Origin: DAIDKA01 sp963726995
GTDB lineage: Bacteria; Pseudomonadota; Gammaproteobacteria; Steroidobacterales; Steroidobacteraceae
Direction of reading: 5' to 3'
Assembly (NCBI GenBank): GCA_963726995.1
Contig: CAVSEP010000006.1
Coordinates: forward strand, 1,426,001 to 1,490,000
DNA: 64,000 nucleotides
The notes under the pieces are model-generated. The model searched no databases, had not been told where the DNA came from, and was given only the letters and a program-made list of their open reading frames with translations. The translations under genes were made by a program, and so were the position numbers. This document shows, one piece after another, positions 36,477 to 45,442 of the stretch; the first letter of the stretch is position 1; each line of letters begins with the position of its first letter.

Positions 36477-37019
36477 TCACATCCGGGGGCGCCGCTCGGC
36501 GGTGGTGAAATGGTGGTCTTCGCGACCCGCGGCGCGGTCCGAAAAGTACCTCTGCAGGGCAAATTCGATGCTGGGAAAAGCGATTTCGGCCCAGGGAATA
36601 CCGCTTTCCGCAAACAGCCCCACCTCGAGGCTTTCCGCTGAAATCCCGAACTCGGCCCTGGGCAGGGTGGCGCGAAAGAAGATATGCACCTGCTGGGCTT
36701 CGATGACGTGCACGACCGCCAGCAGTGACCCGATCTGAACATGGGCCTGGGCCTCCTCCAGGGACTCCCGGGCGGCGGCCTGCTGCACGGTTTCCCGGTT
36801 TTCCATGAACCCGGACGGAAACGTCCAGTAGCCCAGGCGCGGCTCGATGGCGCGGCGGCACAGCAGGATGCGTCCTTCATGCTCTGGCACGCAGCCCACG
36901 ATTATCCTGGGGTTCTGGTAGTGAATGGTGCCGCAGGCGGGACACACGTACCGCGGCAGGTGATCGCCGGGCGGAATGCGCAACTCGACAGGCTGGCCGC
37001 ACTGACTGCAAAAATTCAT
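36477..37019 (-). CDS. Nudix hydrolase with N-terminal zinc ribbon
   Basis: A 180-residue Nudix protein. A zinc ribbon (MNFCSQCG and YVCPACG) precedes the Nudix fold, whose box reads GFMENRETVQQAAARESLEEA: the G, E, RE and EE positions are intact, although the usual final Gly is replaced. Zinc-ribbon Nudix enzymes include NADH pyrophosphatases and ADP-ribose/CoA pyrophosphatases, but this short form lacks the SQPWPFPxS motif of NudC, so the substrate is open. Start chosen so that the zinc ribbon begins the protein. Confidence 0.87.
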   Translation of the reverse strand: MNFCSQCGQPVELRIPPGDHLPRYVCPACGTIHYQNPRIIVGCVPEHEGRILLCRRAIEPRLGYWTFPSGFMENRETVQQAAARESLEEAQAHVQIGSLLAVVHVIEAQQVHIFFRATLPRAEFGISAESLEVGLFAESGIPWAEIAFPSIEFALQRYFSDRAAGREDHHFTTAERRPRM

Positions 37020-37118
37020 GGAGATGATATTGGCACGAGCCGCCGGGCGGCTGCACACCTGTTCCCATGACGCGATTAAGCTGCCATCTTAAGCAGACTC
37101 CACGCCAAGAGGTTACGC

Positions 37119-38003
37119 ATGTCACTGGATATCTTCGCCATGGCGACCAAGCTGCGCGCCCTGGGCAGCGAGATCACCCCGCCGGCCATCGAAGGCACGG
37201 CCAAGGCCTATGCACCGGCGCATGAACGGGAGCCCTATCAGGGCGTACAGGTGTCGCGGGATCAGTCCTACGGCGCCGATCCGCGCCACCTGCTCGATGT
37301 GTTCGAGCCTGCCGCGAGTGGCGCGGCCCGCCCGGTGCTGCTGTTCGTGCATGGCGGTGGATTCGTCGCCGGCGACAAGCATCGGCCCGGGTCTCCCTAC
37401 CAGGACAATGTCGCGCTGTGGGCGGTGCGCCACGGCATGGTGGGGGTGAACATGACCTACCGTCTGGCTCCGCAGCATCCCTGGCCGGCCGGCGCCATGG
37501 ACGTGGGCGCCGCGGTGGCCTGGGTGCGCGCGCACATTGCAGCCCACGGCGGTGACCCGGGGCGCATCTACCTGATGGGCACTTCGGCGGGTGCGGCGCA
37601 TGCGGGCGCCTACGCCGTCAACGCGAGATTTCACGCCGGCGATGATGCGGGAATTGCCGGCCTGGTGCTGCTCTCGGGCCTTTACGACATGGTGACGGCG
37701 CCGGGCTCGGACCTGAAGATCGCCTATTTCGGCCATGATGAAGCCAATTACGTCGCCGGCTCGACGCTGCAGGGTCTGGTGCAGACGAAGATTCCGCTGC
37801 TGCTGGTTCTGACGGAAATGGATCCGCCGGAATTCCAGCGCCAGACCCTGAGGCTGCTCAATCAGTATCTGCAGCACAATGGCCGCCTGCCGTTCTTCGT
37901 GCACCTGACCGGGCATAATCATCTGTCTTCCACCATGCATCTGAATACCAAGGACACGTACCTGGGTGAGCGCATCCAGGACTTCGTGGCGTTGCACCCG
38001 TGA
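37119..38003 (+). CDS. Alpha/beta hydrolase, HSL-like esterase
   Basis: A 294-residue alpha/beta hydrolase of the hormone-sensitive-lipase/BD-FAE type. Oxyanion-hole motif HGGGFVAGDKH, nucleophile elbow GTSAGAAH, probable acid in LTEMDPPEFQ and the His in TGHNHLSS complete the triad. No signal peptide. The next gene starts within its stop (4-base overlap), so the two are probably an operon. Substrate unknown. Confidence 0.88.
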   Translation: MSLDIFAMATKLRALGSEITPPAIEGTAKAYAPAHEREPYQGVQVSRDQSYGADPRHLLDVFEPAASGAARPVLLFVHGGGFVAGDKHRPGSPYQDNVALWAVRHGMVGVNMTYRLAPQHPWPAGAMDVGAAVAWVRAHIAAHGGDPGRIYLMGTSAGAAHAGAYAVNARFHAGDDAGIAGLVLLSGLYDMVTAPGSDLKIAYFGHDEANYVAGSTLQGLVQTKIPLLLVLTEMDPPEFQRQTLRLLNQYLQHNGRLPFFVHLTGHNHLSSTMHLNTKDTYLGERIQDFVALHP

Positions 38004-39994
38004 ACGCGGTGCTCGCGCGGCTGCAAAGTCGCGAGGAAATCCTGCACGCGCTGTACGAGGCGGCGGAACTGGAGCACAACCTGATGTGCACCTACCTGTA
38101 TGCGGCATTCAGCCTCAAGGACAGCGAGGCCGAGGGTCTGCGTCCCCAGGAGGTCGACGCCGTGCGCCGCTGGCGCGGCGAACTCATCAAGGTGTCGGTG
38201 GAGGAGATGGGACACCTGACCGCGGTGTGGAACATCACCGCGGCCTTAGGCGGCTCGCCGCGCTTCGGCCGCGCCAATTTCCCGCTCGATCCCGGCAACC
38301 TCCCGGCCAGCGTGACGGTGCGCCTGTCGCCCTTCAATGCGGCGACACTCCAGCATTTCATTTACCTGGAACGGCCCGCCGGTTCCGCGGAAGCCGATGG
38401 GGAGGGCTTTGCCTACACGCGCACCTATGGGCGCGGCAATGCGCAGGCGCGCATTACGCCGATGGGCATCGACTACGCCACGGTGGGAGATTTCTATGCC
38501 GCCCTGTCGGCGGGCTTGCGTGCCCTGGTCGAGCGCGAGACCGAAGACAACGCCTTCGATGGCGATCCGGCGCTGCAGCTGTCGCCGAACGAGGTGGCCT
38601 TGCCGGCCGCCAAGCGGGTCATCTGCCTGAAGACGGCGCTCGCGGCCTTCGACGCCATCGTGGTGCAGGGGGAGGGTGCGCCGCAGGACTCCACCGATTC
38701 CCACTACCAGCGCTTCGCCGCCATCCGCGAGGAATACCAGCGACTGCGCAGTGCCAACCCGGATTTCGTCCCGGCCTTCCCGGCCGCCAACAATCCGGTA
38801 CTGCGCGAGCCTCCCCGACCCGAGGGCCGGGTTTGGATCGAGGATCCGGCGGCCATCGCCGTGGTGGACCTGGCGAATGCCGCCTATGGGCTGATGGTGC
38901 GGCTGCTCGCCTATGCCTACGCCATCCGTGGTCCCCAGGCCGAGAAATCACTGGCAGTGGATCTGGCCGTCGGTCTGATGCGCGCCATCACGCCGCTGGC
39001 CGAGCGGGCTGCGCGACTGCCGGCGGGCCCCTCCAATCCGGGCTGCAATGCGGGCATGTCATTCGTCTCGCTGCGCGATGCCGCGCCGTTGCCGCCCGGG
39101 CGCGCCGCGCGCCGCGTGTTCCTCGAGCGGCTGCAGTGTTTTTCGCGCGCCGCAGACGAACTGGGCAGCCCGGATGACCCGCGCGTGCGCGCCGCCCGGG
39201 ACCAGTTTGCTTATCTCTACACGCGCGCGGTGCGCGGCTTCGACCTGAGCAGGAAGCTGGCCGGCGCCCCTTCCGCTCCGGCTGCCGCCCCGGCCAGCGC
39301 CGCGGTGGATGATTCGGCGGCCGCGCGCTCGGCCGGCGCCCAGACCACCGTGGTCGATGGGGTGGAGACCGTCCGGACCCCCTCGATCGAACTGAAGTTC
39401 GAAGGCAGTCGCTGCATTCACGCGCGCTTCTGTGTGACCGGTGCGCCGAAGGTTTTTCTGGCCAATGTGAAGGGTCCGTGGATCCACCCGGAGGCGATGC
39501 CGATCGAGGCGGTCGTGGAGATCGCGCATGTGTGCCCGTCCGGGGCCATCCGCTATACGCGCCTCGACGGCGGCGCGCAGGAGCAGGCGCCGCCGGTCAA
39601 CCTGGCGGCGGTGCGCGAGGGCGGCCCCTATGCCTTTCGCGCGCCCCTGGTCATCGATGGCGAGCCGCAGGGGTTTCGCGCCACGCTGTGCCGCTGTGGG
39701 GCCTCCAAGCACAAACCCTTCTGTGACGGCTCCCATCATGCGGTGGAATTCACCGCGACCGGGGAGCCTCCGACCACCCAGGCGGATCCCATTCCCGAGG
39801 TCGACGGGCCACTGGCCATCGATCCACAGCCCAACGGGCCGCTGGCGGTTCGCGGCAATCTGCAGATCATCAGCGGCACCGGTCGGGTCGTGGCCAGAAC
39901 GGTCACCACCAATCTGTGCCGCTGCGGCGGCAGTGCGACCAAGCCGTTCTGCGACGGCACCCACGCCAAGATCGGTTTCCGCTCCGACCGCTAG
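38000..39994 (+). CDS. Ferritin-like / Fer4_19 / double CDGSH fusion protein
   Basis: A 664-residue multidomain protein. Residues 1-240 or so are a ferritin-like domain of the VioB/iminophenylpyruvate-dimer-synthase type, with diiron-like carboxylates and His in EAAELEHNLMCTYLYAAF and VSVEEMGHLTAVWN. After an Ala/Ser/Pro-rich linker (about 425-445) comes a divergent ferredoxin domain (Fer4_19) with SRCIHARFC and HVCPSGAIRYT, then two CDGSH domains: LCRCGASKHKPFCDGSHH and LCRCGGSATKPFCDGTHA, each with the Cys3-His ligand set for a [2Fe-2S] cluster. No membrane segment. A redox or oxidative condensation enzyme is plausible. The function of the whole is unknown. Co-translated with the esterase. 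Confidence 0.88.
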   Translation: MNAVLARLQSREEILHALYEAAELEHNLMCTYLYAAFSLKDSEAEGLRPQEVDAVRRWRGELIKVSVEEMGHLTAVWNITAALGGSPRFGRANFPLDPGNLPASVTVRLSPFNAATLQHFIYLERPAGSAEADGEGFAYTRTYGRGNAQARITPMGIDYATVGDFYAALSAGLRALVERETEDNAFDGDPALQLSPNEVALPAAKRVICLKTALAAFDAIVVQGEGAPQDSTDSHYQRFAAIREEYQRLRSANPDFVPAFPAANNPVLREPPRPEGRVWIEDPAAIAVVDLANAAYGLMVRLLAYAYAIRGPQAEKSLAVDLAVGLMRAITPLAERAARLPAGPSNPGCNAGMSFVSLRDAAPLPPGRAARRVFLERLQCFSRAADELGSPDDPRVRAARDQFAYLYTRAVRGFDLSRKLAGAPSAPAAAPASAAVDDSAAARSAGAQTTVVDGVETVRTPSIELKFEGSRCIHARFCVTGAPKVFLANVKGPWIHPEAMPIEAVVEIAHVCPSGAIRYTRLDGGAQEQAPPVNLAAVREGGPYAFRAPLVIDGEPQGFRATLCRCGASKHKPFCDGSHHAVEFTATGEPPTTQADPIPEVDGPLAIDPQPNGPLAVRGNLQIISGTGRVVARTVTTNLCRCGGSATKPFCDGTHAKIGFRSDR

Positions 39995-40638
39995 CCTCGG
40001 CGCGCGCCCGGAACCGCCTCGGCCAGGCGCACGCCTCGGGTGGCGCGCAGTTGCTGCAAGGCACGCCGGGTCGAAACCGTGGGGCTTGTGGGAGCGACCG
40101 TGTACGCCCCCGCCGCATCAGGACCGCCCACTACCCTCAGGCGCAGGACGTGCAACAGCGCGTTCCAGTCCGTCAGGGCCATGGCGGAATCCGGCACGAC
40201 GCGGATGGTGCCTGCGGCCGAGGTCGCGGGCACGGGTTCCTGGCTCAGCGTCCGGTAGGCCGCGGTCTGCTGCGGGTGCCACAGCCGGCACCCCAGGAGC
40301 AAAATGCCGGCCTGGATGAGCGCCGCCGCGAACAGTGCGCGTTGCCATCGACCGGCGCGGGAAGGCGACTCGGCAGGCGCGACATCGCGGACCGAGGCAT
40401 CGATCCGATCCAGCAGGCGCCGCAACCCGACATCCGCATCCAGTGGCAGATCGGAAGGCAACGACAGGGTGAGCTGCAGACGGTCGTGCTGCCTGAACGC
40501 GATCCGGCAGGCGCCACAGCCGCCAAGGTGCGCCTGCAGCCAATCGCGCGTCTCGGGGCCGGCGCGCTGCTGCAGCACCAGCGGCATGGCCTCCCAGGCA
40601 CGCATGCATTCCCTGCCGCTCACGAACGCCATGGTCAT
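39991..40638 (-). CDS. Putative anti-sigma factor, membrane-anchored zinc-finger type
   Basis: A 215-residue protein encoded immediately after an ECF sigma factor, with which it overlaps by 4 bases (ATGA). The N-terminus has a zinc-finger-like H-x3-C-x2-C motif (HLGGCGACRIAF) typical of zinc-binding anti-sigma factors, then a single membrane segment (about residues 103-118) and a periplasmic domain. It probably sequesters the sigma factor at the inner membrane until an envelope signal releases it. Its stop overlaps that of the convergent ferritin-like gene by four bases. Confidence 0.75.
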   Translation of the reverse strand: MTMAFVSGRECMRAWEAMPLVLQQRAGPETRDWLQAHLGGCGACRIAFRQHDRLQLTLSLPSDLPLDADVGLRRLLDRIDASVRDVAPAESPSRAGRWQRALFAAALIQAGILLLGCRLWHPQQTAAYRTLSQEPVPATSAAGTIRVVPDSAMALTDWNALLHVLRLRVVGGPDAAGAYTVAPTSPTVSTRRALQQLRATRGVRLAEAVPGARRG

Positions 40639-41219
40639 GACACGCGCACTTTGTACACGGGCGCTTCCCCCGCCAGGTCGGGCAGCACATTTCGCAGCTT
40701 CACCCGCGCGTGGAACAGGCGGGCCTTCACCGTGCCCAGCGGGCAGCGCATGATGGTCGCGACGTCCTCCAGGCTGTGACCCACGCCGTACACCAGCTCG
40801 ATCACCACACGCTGGTCGGCGCTGAGCCGCTCCAGGCCCTTTGCGAGCCAGTCGCGCAGTTCGCGATCCTCATCCGGGTGAGTGACCGGCGTGCGCTCGT
40901 CGTCGGACGGCAGGCAGGCCGCGGCTGCGGCGCCGCGCTGCCGCAGCGCCTTCAATCCGCAGCGATAGGCGATACCCAGGATCCAGGTGGAGACGCGCGA
41001 CTCGCCGCGGAATTGCGCCGATTTCTGCCAGACAATCCAGAAGGTGTCATTGATGACTTCATCGACGACGTCAACGCGGCGCGTCAGTCGCGACAGAAAT
41101 CGGCACAGCCTGCCGTGATAGCCGTGGTACAGCGCCCCCAGGGCGGCGCGATCGCCCTTGGCCATGCGTTCCAGCAGCAGGCGGTCGGTGGCGTCGCTTT
41201 CGCTATCGGCTGGGTTCAT
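40635..41219 (-). CDS. ECF RNA polymerase sigma factor
   Basis: A 194-residue ECF sigma factor. Region 2 includes the core-binding and -10 recognition helix VVDEVINDTFWIVWQKSAQF, and region 4 the helix-turn-helix LEDVATIMRCPLGTVKARLFHARVKL. Region 3 and 1 are absent, as for ECF factors. Start MNPADSES chosen; the frame runs open upstream through the promoter region but without family features. Coupled to the anti-sigma gene, so autoregulation is likely; a candidate ECF-type promoter lies just upstream. Confidence 0.92.
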   Translation of the reverse strand: MNPADSESDATDRLLLERMAKGDRAALGALYHGYHGRLCRFLSRLTRRVDVVDEVINDTFWIVWQKSAQFRGESRVSTWILGIAYRCGLKALRQRGAAAAACLPSDDERTPVTHPDEDRELRDWLAKGLERLSADQRVVIELVYGVGHSLEDVATIMRCPLGTVKARLFHARVKLRNVLPDLAGEAPVYKVRVS

Positions 41220-41223
41220 ACGC

Positions 41224-41254
41224 GGTGAGTAACCGCTTGGATTGGAAAGGTTTC
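41224..41254 (-). promoter_or_regulatory. Candidate ECF-type autoregulatory promoter
   Basis: Reading on the minus strand, GAAACCTTT is followed 14 bases after AACCTTT by TACTCA, giving an AACCTTT-N14-TACTCA arrangement. A closely similar arrangement (AACCTTT-N14-ATCTTA) lies in front of the second ECF sigma gene at 59.6 kb. Transcription would start only a few bases before the ATG, giving a nearly leaderless mRNA. Confidence 0.4.
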
Positions 41255-41320
41255 TTCGGTCTGCGTTATTGAACCGGATCGGCCGGATGCGGTACTCACG
41301 ACTTGAGTATGGAGACAGGT

Positions 41321-42544
41321 ATGAGTGCGCGACCGGGAATGGATGCGAACCTGTGTCACGCAACGGTGGCCGGCAGTCTGGGCGGCTCCGGCACCGTACT
41401 GCCGATCCGTATGGGTCGCATCGGCGCCGCGGCGGACCCGCGCGCCTACCCGGTCGATCTTCGCGACCATCTGATCTTTCCCGGCCTGATCAACGCACAC
41501 GATCATCTGCACCTGAACTCGGTGCCGCCGCTCGCGGCCCATGCGCCATTCGCCAACAGTTACGACTGGATCGCGGCCTTCCAGGCGCAGTTCGCGCAGC
41601 CGCCGGTGATCGAGGCGCTACGCGTGCCCAAGGCGTTGCGACTGCGGCATGGCGCATTGAAGAATCTGCTGGCGGGTACCACCTGCGTAGCGCACCACGA
41701 TCATTGGGATCCTTTGCTTGCGGCGGCGGACTTTCCGGTCACCGTGTTACGCGACTATGGGTGGAGCTACGCACTGGGTTGGCCCGGGTATGGCCCGCCC
41801 GTCAAAGAGAGCTTTGCCGCGACGCCGGCCGCTTGGCCGTGGATGATTCATCTGGCGGAGGGCATCGATGCGACGGCACAGGCGGAGCTTGCCCGACTCG
41901 ATGAGCTGGGATGCCTGGCGGCGAACACCGTGCTAATCCACGGTGTGGCCTTCAGCGAGCAGGACATCGATCGGGTGCTTGCCATCGGCGCCGCGGTGGT
42001 GTGGTGTCCCAGCAGCAACCACAACCTGCTGCGACGTTCGCTTGATCCGCGCCGCCTGCATGCGGCCGGGCGGCTCACCCTGGGCAGCGACTCACGCCTC
42101 AGCGGGGCGCGCGATCTGCTCGAGGAATTGCGAATCGTGGTCTTGCAATGCCAGTTCAGCGACTGGCAGGCGCTGCAGCTGGTGACCATGCGGGCGGCGC
42201 AGATCCTGCGGCTGCCCGGCTACGGCGCGCTGGAGCCGGGCTCGCCGGCGGACCTGGTGATCGTGGAGGACCGCGGCGGCGCAGCCGCAAGTCTCGTGGG
42301 AGTCGCGCGCAACCGCATCCGGGCCGTGGTGCGCGCCGGCATTCCGCGGATCGCCGATCCGGATTTTGCCGAATGGTTCGCCGCGGCGGGAATTGAAACC
42401 GTGCCGGTGGTGCTGGACGGCAGGCCGAAACTGCTGGCGAAGTCCCTGGCGGAGCCCGCGCTGCTGGCCCTCGAACCCGGGCTCGAGCGGGCCGAGCGCT
42501 GGAATGCACATCATCCCGTTGCCGCCGAAGCGGAATCGCGCTGA
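41321..42544 (+). CDS. Amidohydrolase-superfamily metal-dependent hydrolase
   Basis: A 407-residue amidohydrolase of the cytosine deaminase/chlorohydrolase-like branch. Metal-site residues are visible as NAHDHLHLN, HHDHWDP, a later MIHLAEG and LIHGVAFS, and LGSDSRLSG with the catalytic Asp. I prefer ATG 41321, which has GGAG 8 bases upstream, over the TTG at 41303. The stop overlaps the methyltransferase ATG by one base. Substrate unknown; candidate substrates are aminated or halogenated ring compounds. Confidence 0.88.
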   Translation: MSARPGMDANLCHATVAGSLGGSGTVLPIRMGRIGAAADPRAYPVDLRDHLIFPGLINAHDHLHLNSVPPLAAHAPFANSYDWIAAFQAQFAQPPVIEALRVPKALRLRHGALKNLLAGTTCVAHHDHWDPLLAAADFPVTVLRDYGWSYALGWPGYGPPVKESFAATPAAWPWMIHLAEGIDATAQAELARLDELGCLAANTVLIHGVAFSEQDIDRVLAIGAAVVWCPSSNHNLLRRSLDPRRLHAAGRLTLGSDSRLSGARDLLEELRIVVLQCQFSDWQALQLVTMRAAQILRLPGYGALEPGSPADLVIVEDRGGAAASLVGVARNRIRAVVRAGIPRIADPDFAEWFAAAGIETVPVVLDGRPKLLAKSLAEPALLALEPGLERAERWNAHHPVAAEAESR

Positions 42545-43242
42545 TGTCGCGGCCCGCGATTCTGGCACCCGCGGCCGCCTATGCGCTCTGGGCCGCGAGC
42601 TATCCGGCGCAGGCAGACAACCCGGTCATGCGCGCGGAGCAGCGCGCGATGCTGGGCCTGATGCCGGATGATCTGCGGGGCTGCGCGGTGCTGGACGCGG
42701 GCTGCGGTACAGGGCGCTACATGCTGCAGGCGTTGCGGCGCGGCGCGACCCGGGTCAGCGGCGTGGACCTGTCGCCGCAGATGCTCAAACGGGCGGATCT
42801 TGAACTCGATGCCTACCGCGGCAGCGCCGGGATCGGACTGATGCAAGGCGACCTGACGGCCATTGCGCTGCCGGACGGCTGGGCGGATCTCACTGTTTGC
42901 GGCCTGGTGATCGGCCATCTGGATGACCTGCTGTTGTCATTGCGCGAACTGCACCGGGTGACACGGCCGGGTGGCACGCTGCTGTGCAGCGACGTGCATC
43001 CGATCGGGCATGCACTCGGCTGGGTACGCGACTTCAAGTCCGGTAGCCGCCGCTACGCCGTACGCCATACCCAGCACCTGTACAGCCATTGGCATTCGGC
43101 CTGCTCCGCGCTGGGACTGCAGATGCAGCAGGTCGTTGAACCCATGCTGGATCCGGCTGATATTCCCGTCGGCGCACGTTTCGATCCGGTGGCGCTGGAA
43201 GTACCGGTGGCCCTGGTATTCAAGTTAAAGCGCGGCGACTGA
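42544..43242 (+). CDS. Class I SAM-dependent methyltransferase
   Basis: A 232-residue Rossmann-fold methyltransferase. SAM motif I is VLDAGCGTGRYML, the acidic residue ending the second strand is in GVDLSPQML, and motif II/III regions appear as ADLTVCGLVIGHLDD and VTRPGGTLLCSDV. UbiE/Methyltransf_11-like. Co-transcribed with the amidohydrolase and the glycosyltransferase-like gene 9 bases downstream. Substrate unknown. Confidence 0.88.
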   Translation: MSRPAILAPAAAYALWAASYPAQADNPVMRAEQRAMLGLMPDDLRGCAVLDAGCGTGRYMLQALRRGATRVSGVDLSPQMLKRADLELDAYRGSAGIGLMQGDLTAIALPDGWADLTVCGLVIGHLDDLLLSLRELHRVTRPGGTLLCSDVHPIGHALGWVRDFKSGSRRYAVRHTQHLYSHWHSACSALGLQMQQVVEPMLDPADIPVGARFDPVALEVPVALVFKLKRGD

Positions 43243-43251
43243 GGGCGCAGG

Positions 43252-44454
43252 ATGAGCTCGGTGTGGCGATTGTGGAGCCGCGGGGGCGCCGCGGCAGTGC
43301 GCCGCTGGCGCCTGCGGCTGCTGCGCGCGGCCTATCGGCGCGGCAGTCAATGCCGCGAATCAATCGAGGATTCCGATCCGCAGATCGTGGCCACCGGGCA
43401 GACGCTGCGAACTGCGTTGATTGCCCTGAATGAGAAAAAGCATCGCGCCGCCGGCTACCGGATTCTAATCCTGCGTCCCTTGAGCATTACGGCCGAAATC
43501 TGGATCGGCGACCTCGCGACTTGCATGCGCCATGCGGGCATTGATTGCCAGGTGCTGCCGCCGGCGGCGCAAACCGCACAAATCACGGCCGCAATCGAAT
43601 CCTTCCGGCCGAACGTGCTGATCGGCATTGAGACACCCCAAGTGCTGCAGGCACTGGACCTGGAATTCCTGCGGCAATACAAGCGCGCCAATGGATGCCT
43701 GCGCCTCTTCATTCCCCTGTGGCATGCCGCCGCGCCGCGCGCGCAGGTGCCGCCGGCGCAATTGACGCCCGCACAGGATGAACGTCATCGGGACTTGCGC
43801 CGCCGAGGCCTCAGCGTGGACGCCTATTTCTCGCTCTACGAGCCGGAATTCCACCGTCGATTCTCCTTTGATGCCCACGGTCCCGCGATCGAGCACGAGA
43901 CGATTCCGTCGGGCTTCAATCCCTTCGTCGACTATCCGCGGCCGTCCGAGCGTCGCTACGACTATTTCATGGCGACCTCGATGAGCAACGAGCGCGTCGA
44001 AGTCGCCTATCGGTACCTGCGTCCCATCCTGCGACGGCATCGGGGGCTGTGGGCCGGCCCGAGGTGGGGCTTCGGCCTGCACTCGATTACTCCTGCCGAA
44101 ATGCCGCTGCACTATGCCCGGACCCGCATTGCGCTCAGCCCCTTGGTGGGGTTTGTCCACCGCTACGGCGCCGAGGTCACGCATCGGGTATACGCCGCCG
44201 CAGCGTGCGGAACGTTCCAACTGACGATGCCCACGCCCATCACGCATCGGTATTTCAGCCGGGAGGAACTCGTGCAGGCGGCAACGCCCGCGCAGTACAC
44301 GCAGCTGTTCGACCACTACTGTGACCGTCCGCAGGAGCGCAACCCGATCGCGCTGGCGGCGCTGCGACGCGCCTATGGTGAACATTCCTGCTTTCATCGG
44401 GTCGACAAACTCGTCGGCCACCTGGACAGCTGGCGACGCCGCGGCTTGTTCTGA
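43252..44454 (+). CDS. CgeB-like glycosyltransferase family protein
   Basis: A 400-residue protein resembling CgeB/glycosyl transferase family 1-like proteins. The C-terminal half has the diagnostic pattern GLHSITPAEMPLHYARTRIALSPL... then a THRVYAAAACGTFQLT segment, equivalent to the E-x7-G-x-P nucleotide-sugar region of these proteins, followed by FSREELVQAA. The N-terminal ~70 residues are strongly basic. No signal peptide. It ends the plus-strand amidohydrolase-methyltransferase operon and converges on the flavin-reductase-like gene. Glycosyl donor and acceptor unknown. Confidence 0.7.
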   Translation: MSSVWRLWSRGGAAAVRRWRLRLLRAAYRRGSQCRESIEDSDPQIVATGQTLRTALIALNEKKHRAAGYRILILRPLSITAEIWIGDLATCMRHAGIDCQVLPPAAQTAQITAAIESFRPNVLIGIETPQVLQALDLEFLRQYKRANGCLRLFIPLWHAAAPRAQVPPAQLTPAQDERHRDLRRRGLSVDAYFSLYEPEFHRRFSFDAHGPAIEHETIPSGFNPFVDYPRPSERRYDYFMATSMSNERVEVAYRYLRPILRRHRGLWAGPRWGFGLHSITPAEMPLHYARTRIALSPLVGFVHRYGAEVTHRVYAAAACGTFQLTMPTPITHRYFSREELVQAATPAQYTQLFDHYCDRPQERNPIALAALRRAYGEHSCFHRVDKLVGHLDSWRRRGLF

Positions 44455-44483
44455 CGGTGCGGGCCGGTCGCCCCGGGCGTCAG

Positions 44484-45440
44484 TCAGCCGCAGGCGGGGA
44501 ACGGACGTGCCTTGCGGGTTCTGAAGTGCTGATAGATGCCGCTGGTATGAAACAACTGGCGGCCTTGCGCGCCCGCCAGGTCGGATACCACGCGGCCGAG
44601 GAAGAAGGTGTGCGACCCGACGGCGTCGAAATCGAAGATTTCAAGTTCGCGAATTCGCAGCGCGATCGCCGGACAGGGCAGGGAGAATTCCCGGGATCGT
44701 ATGGCTTTGAATGGCTGCTGGTCCCAATCGACCTTGACGTTCCGGTGCTGCGCGCCGAGCTTGTACGCCGTCGAAAAGTCGCGGGCCGGAACGTCTGACA
44801 GCGCGACGCGACGTGAAGTCCTCATCGTCGCGATGGATGGACTGGTGCTGCGCAGCGCCAATGTGAAATGCTCCGCCGATACGGGACCGATCAGGTCCAT
44901 CGGAAAAAGGTTGCTGTGAACTCCGTCGTCCACCGATACGAGCACCACCGGTCGCGGGCAGATGTAGAAGATCATCTGCTGCTGCACGGCTGCGGGAGGC
45001 ATGAAGAAATTGTTCGGGTCGGTATTGGCGCGCATTCGACGATTCTGCAGCCAGCGGTTCCACGGCCGGTACGGCCAGCGCAGGCAGCGCTGAGTTGCGT
45101 CCCGGATCTCGAACAGTCCAATCACTGCGCCTGAGCTGTTCCAGTTGCGCAGCTGTTTCAGCCGCAGCACGCCCACCGTTCGCCCGGACTCGAGATCCAC
45201 GAATCGCAGCTCCGGCAGGCAGTCCGCTTCGATCGCGGCCAGGCGCTGCGCATCGAGGCCCACGGCCAGCGTGAAGGGCCGCAAGGCGGCCACTACGGCG
45301 TGGTGGGTCACATCGAAGTCACCGTTGGCCGTTGCCAGGCTCACCCGAACCGCATCCTGCGGTGCCTGCAACGCGACGGGCGGCCACTGCGGCAATGGTC
45401 GCAGCCACCGCGTCAGCCCCGCCGGCAGCGTCCTGGGCAT
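44484..45440 (-). CDS. Flavin reductase-like domain protein with extra N-terminal domain
   Basis: A 318-residue protein whose C-terminal part (from about residue 145) matches the flavin-reductase-like FMN-binding fold: FYICPRPVVLVSVDDG, SNLFPMDLIGPVS, LALRSTSPS and SRREVALS-like sequence (TSRRVALSDVPARDF). The first ~140 residues are not recognisable. Such proteins supply reduced flavin to a monooxygenase or act as oxidoreductases themselves. It is the last gene of a five-gene minus-strand run (lipoprotein, radical SAM, two methyltransferases, this gene) and begins only 2 bases from the preceding stop, so it likely works in the same pathway. Confidence 0.75.
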   Translation of the reverse strand: MPRTLPAGLTRWLRPLPQWPPVALQAPQDAVRVSLATANGDFDVTHHAVVAALRPFTLAVGLDAQRLAAIEADCLPELRFVDLESGRTVGVLRLKQLRNWNSSGAVIGLFEIRDATQRCLRWPYRPWNRWLQNRRMRANTDPNNFFMPPAAVQQQMIFYICPRPVVLVSVDDGVHSNLFPMDLIGPVSAEHFTLALRSTSPSIATMRTSRRVALSDVPARDFSTAYKLGAQHRNVKVDWDQQPFKAIRSREFSLPCPAIALRIRELEIFDFDAVGSHTFFLGRVVSDLAGAQGRQLFHTSGIYQHFRTRKARPFPACG

Positions 45441-45442
45441 GG

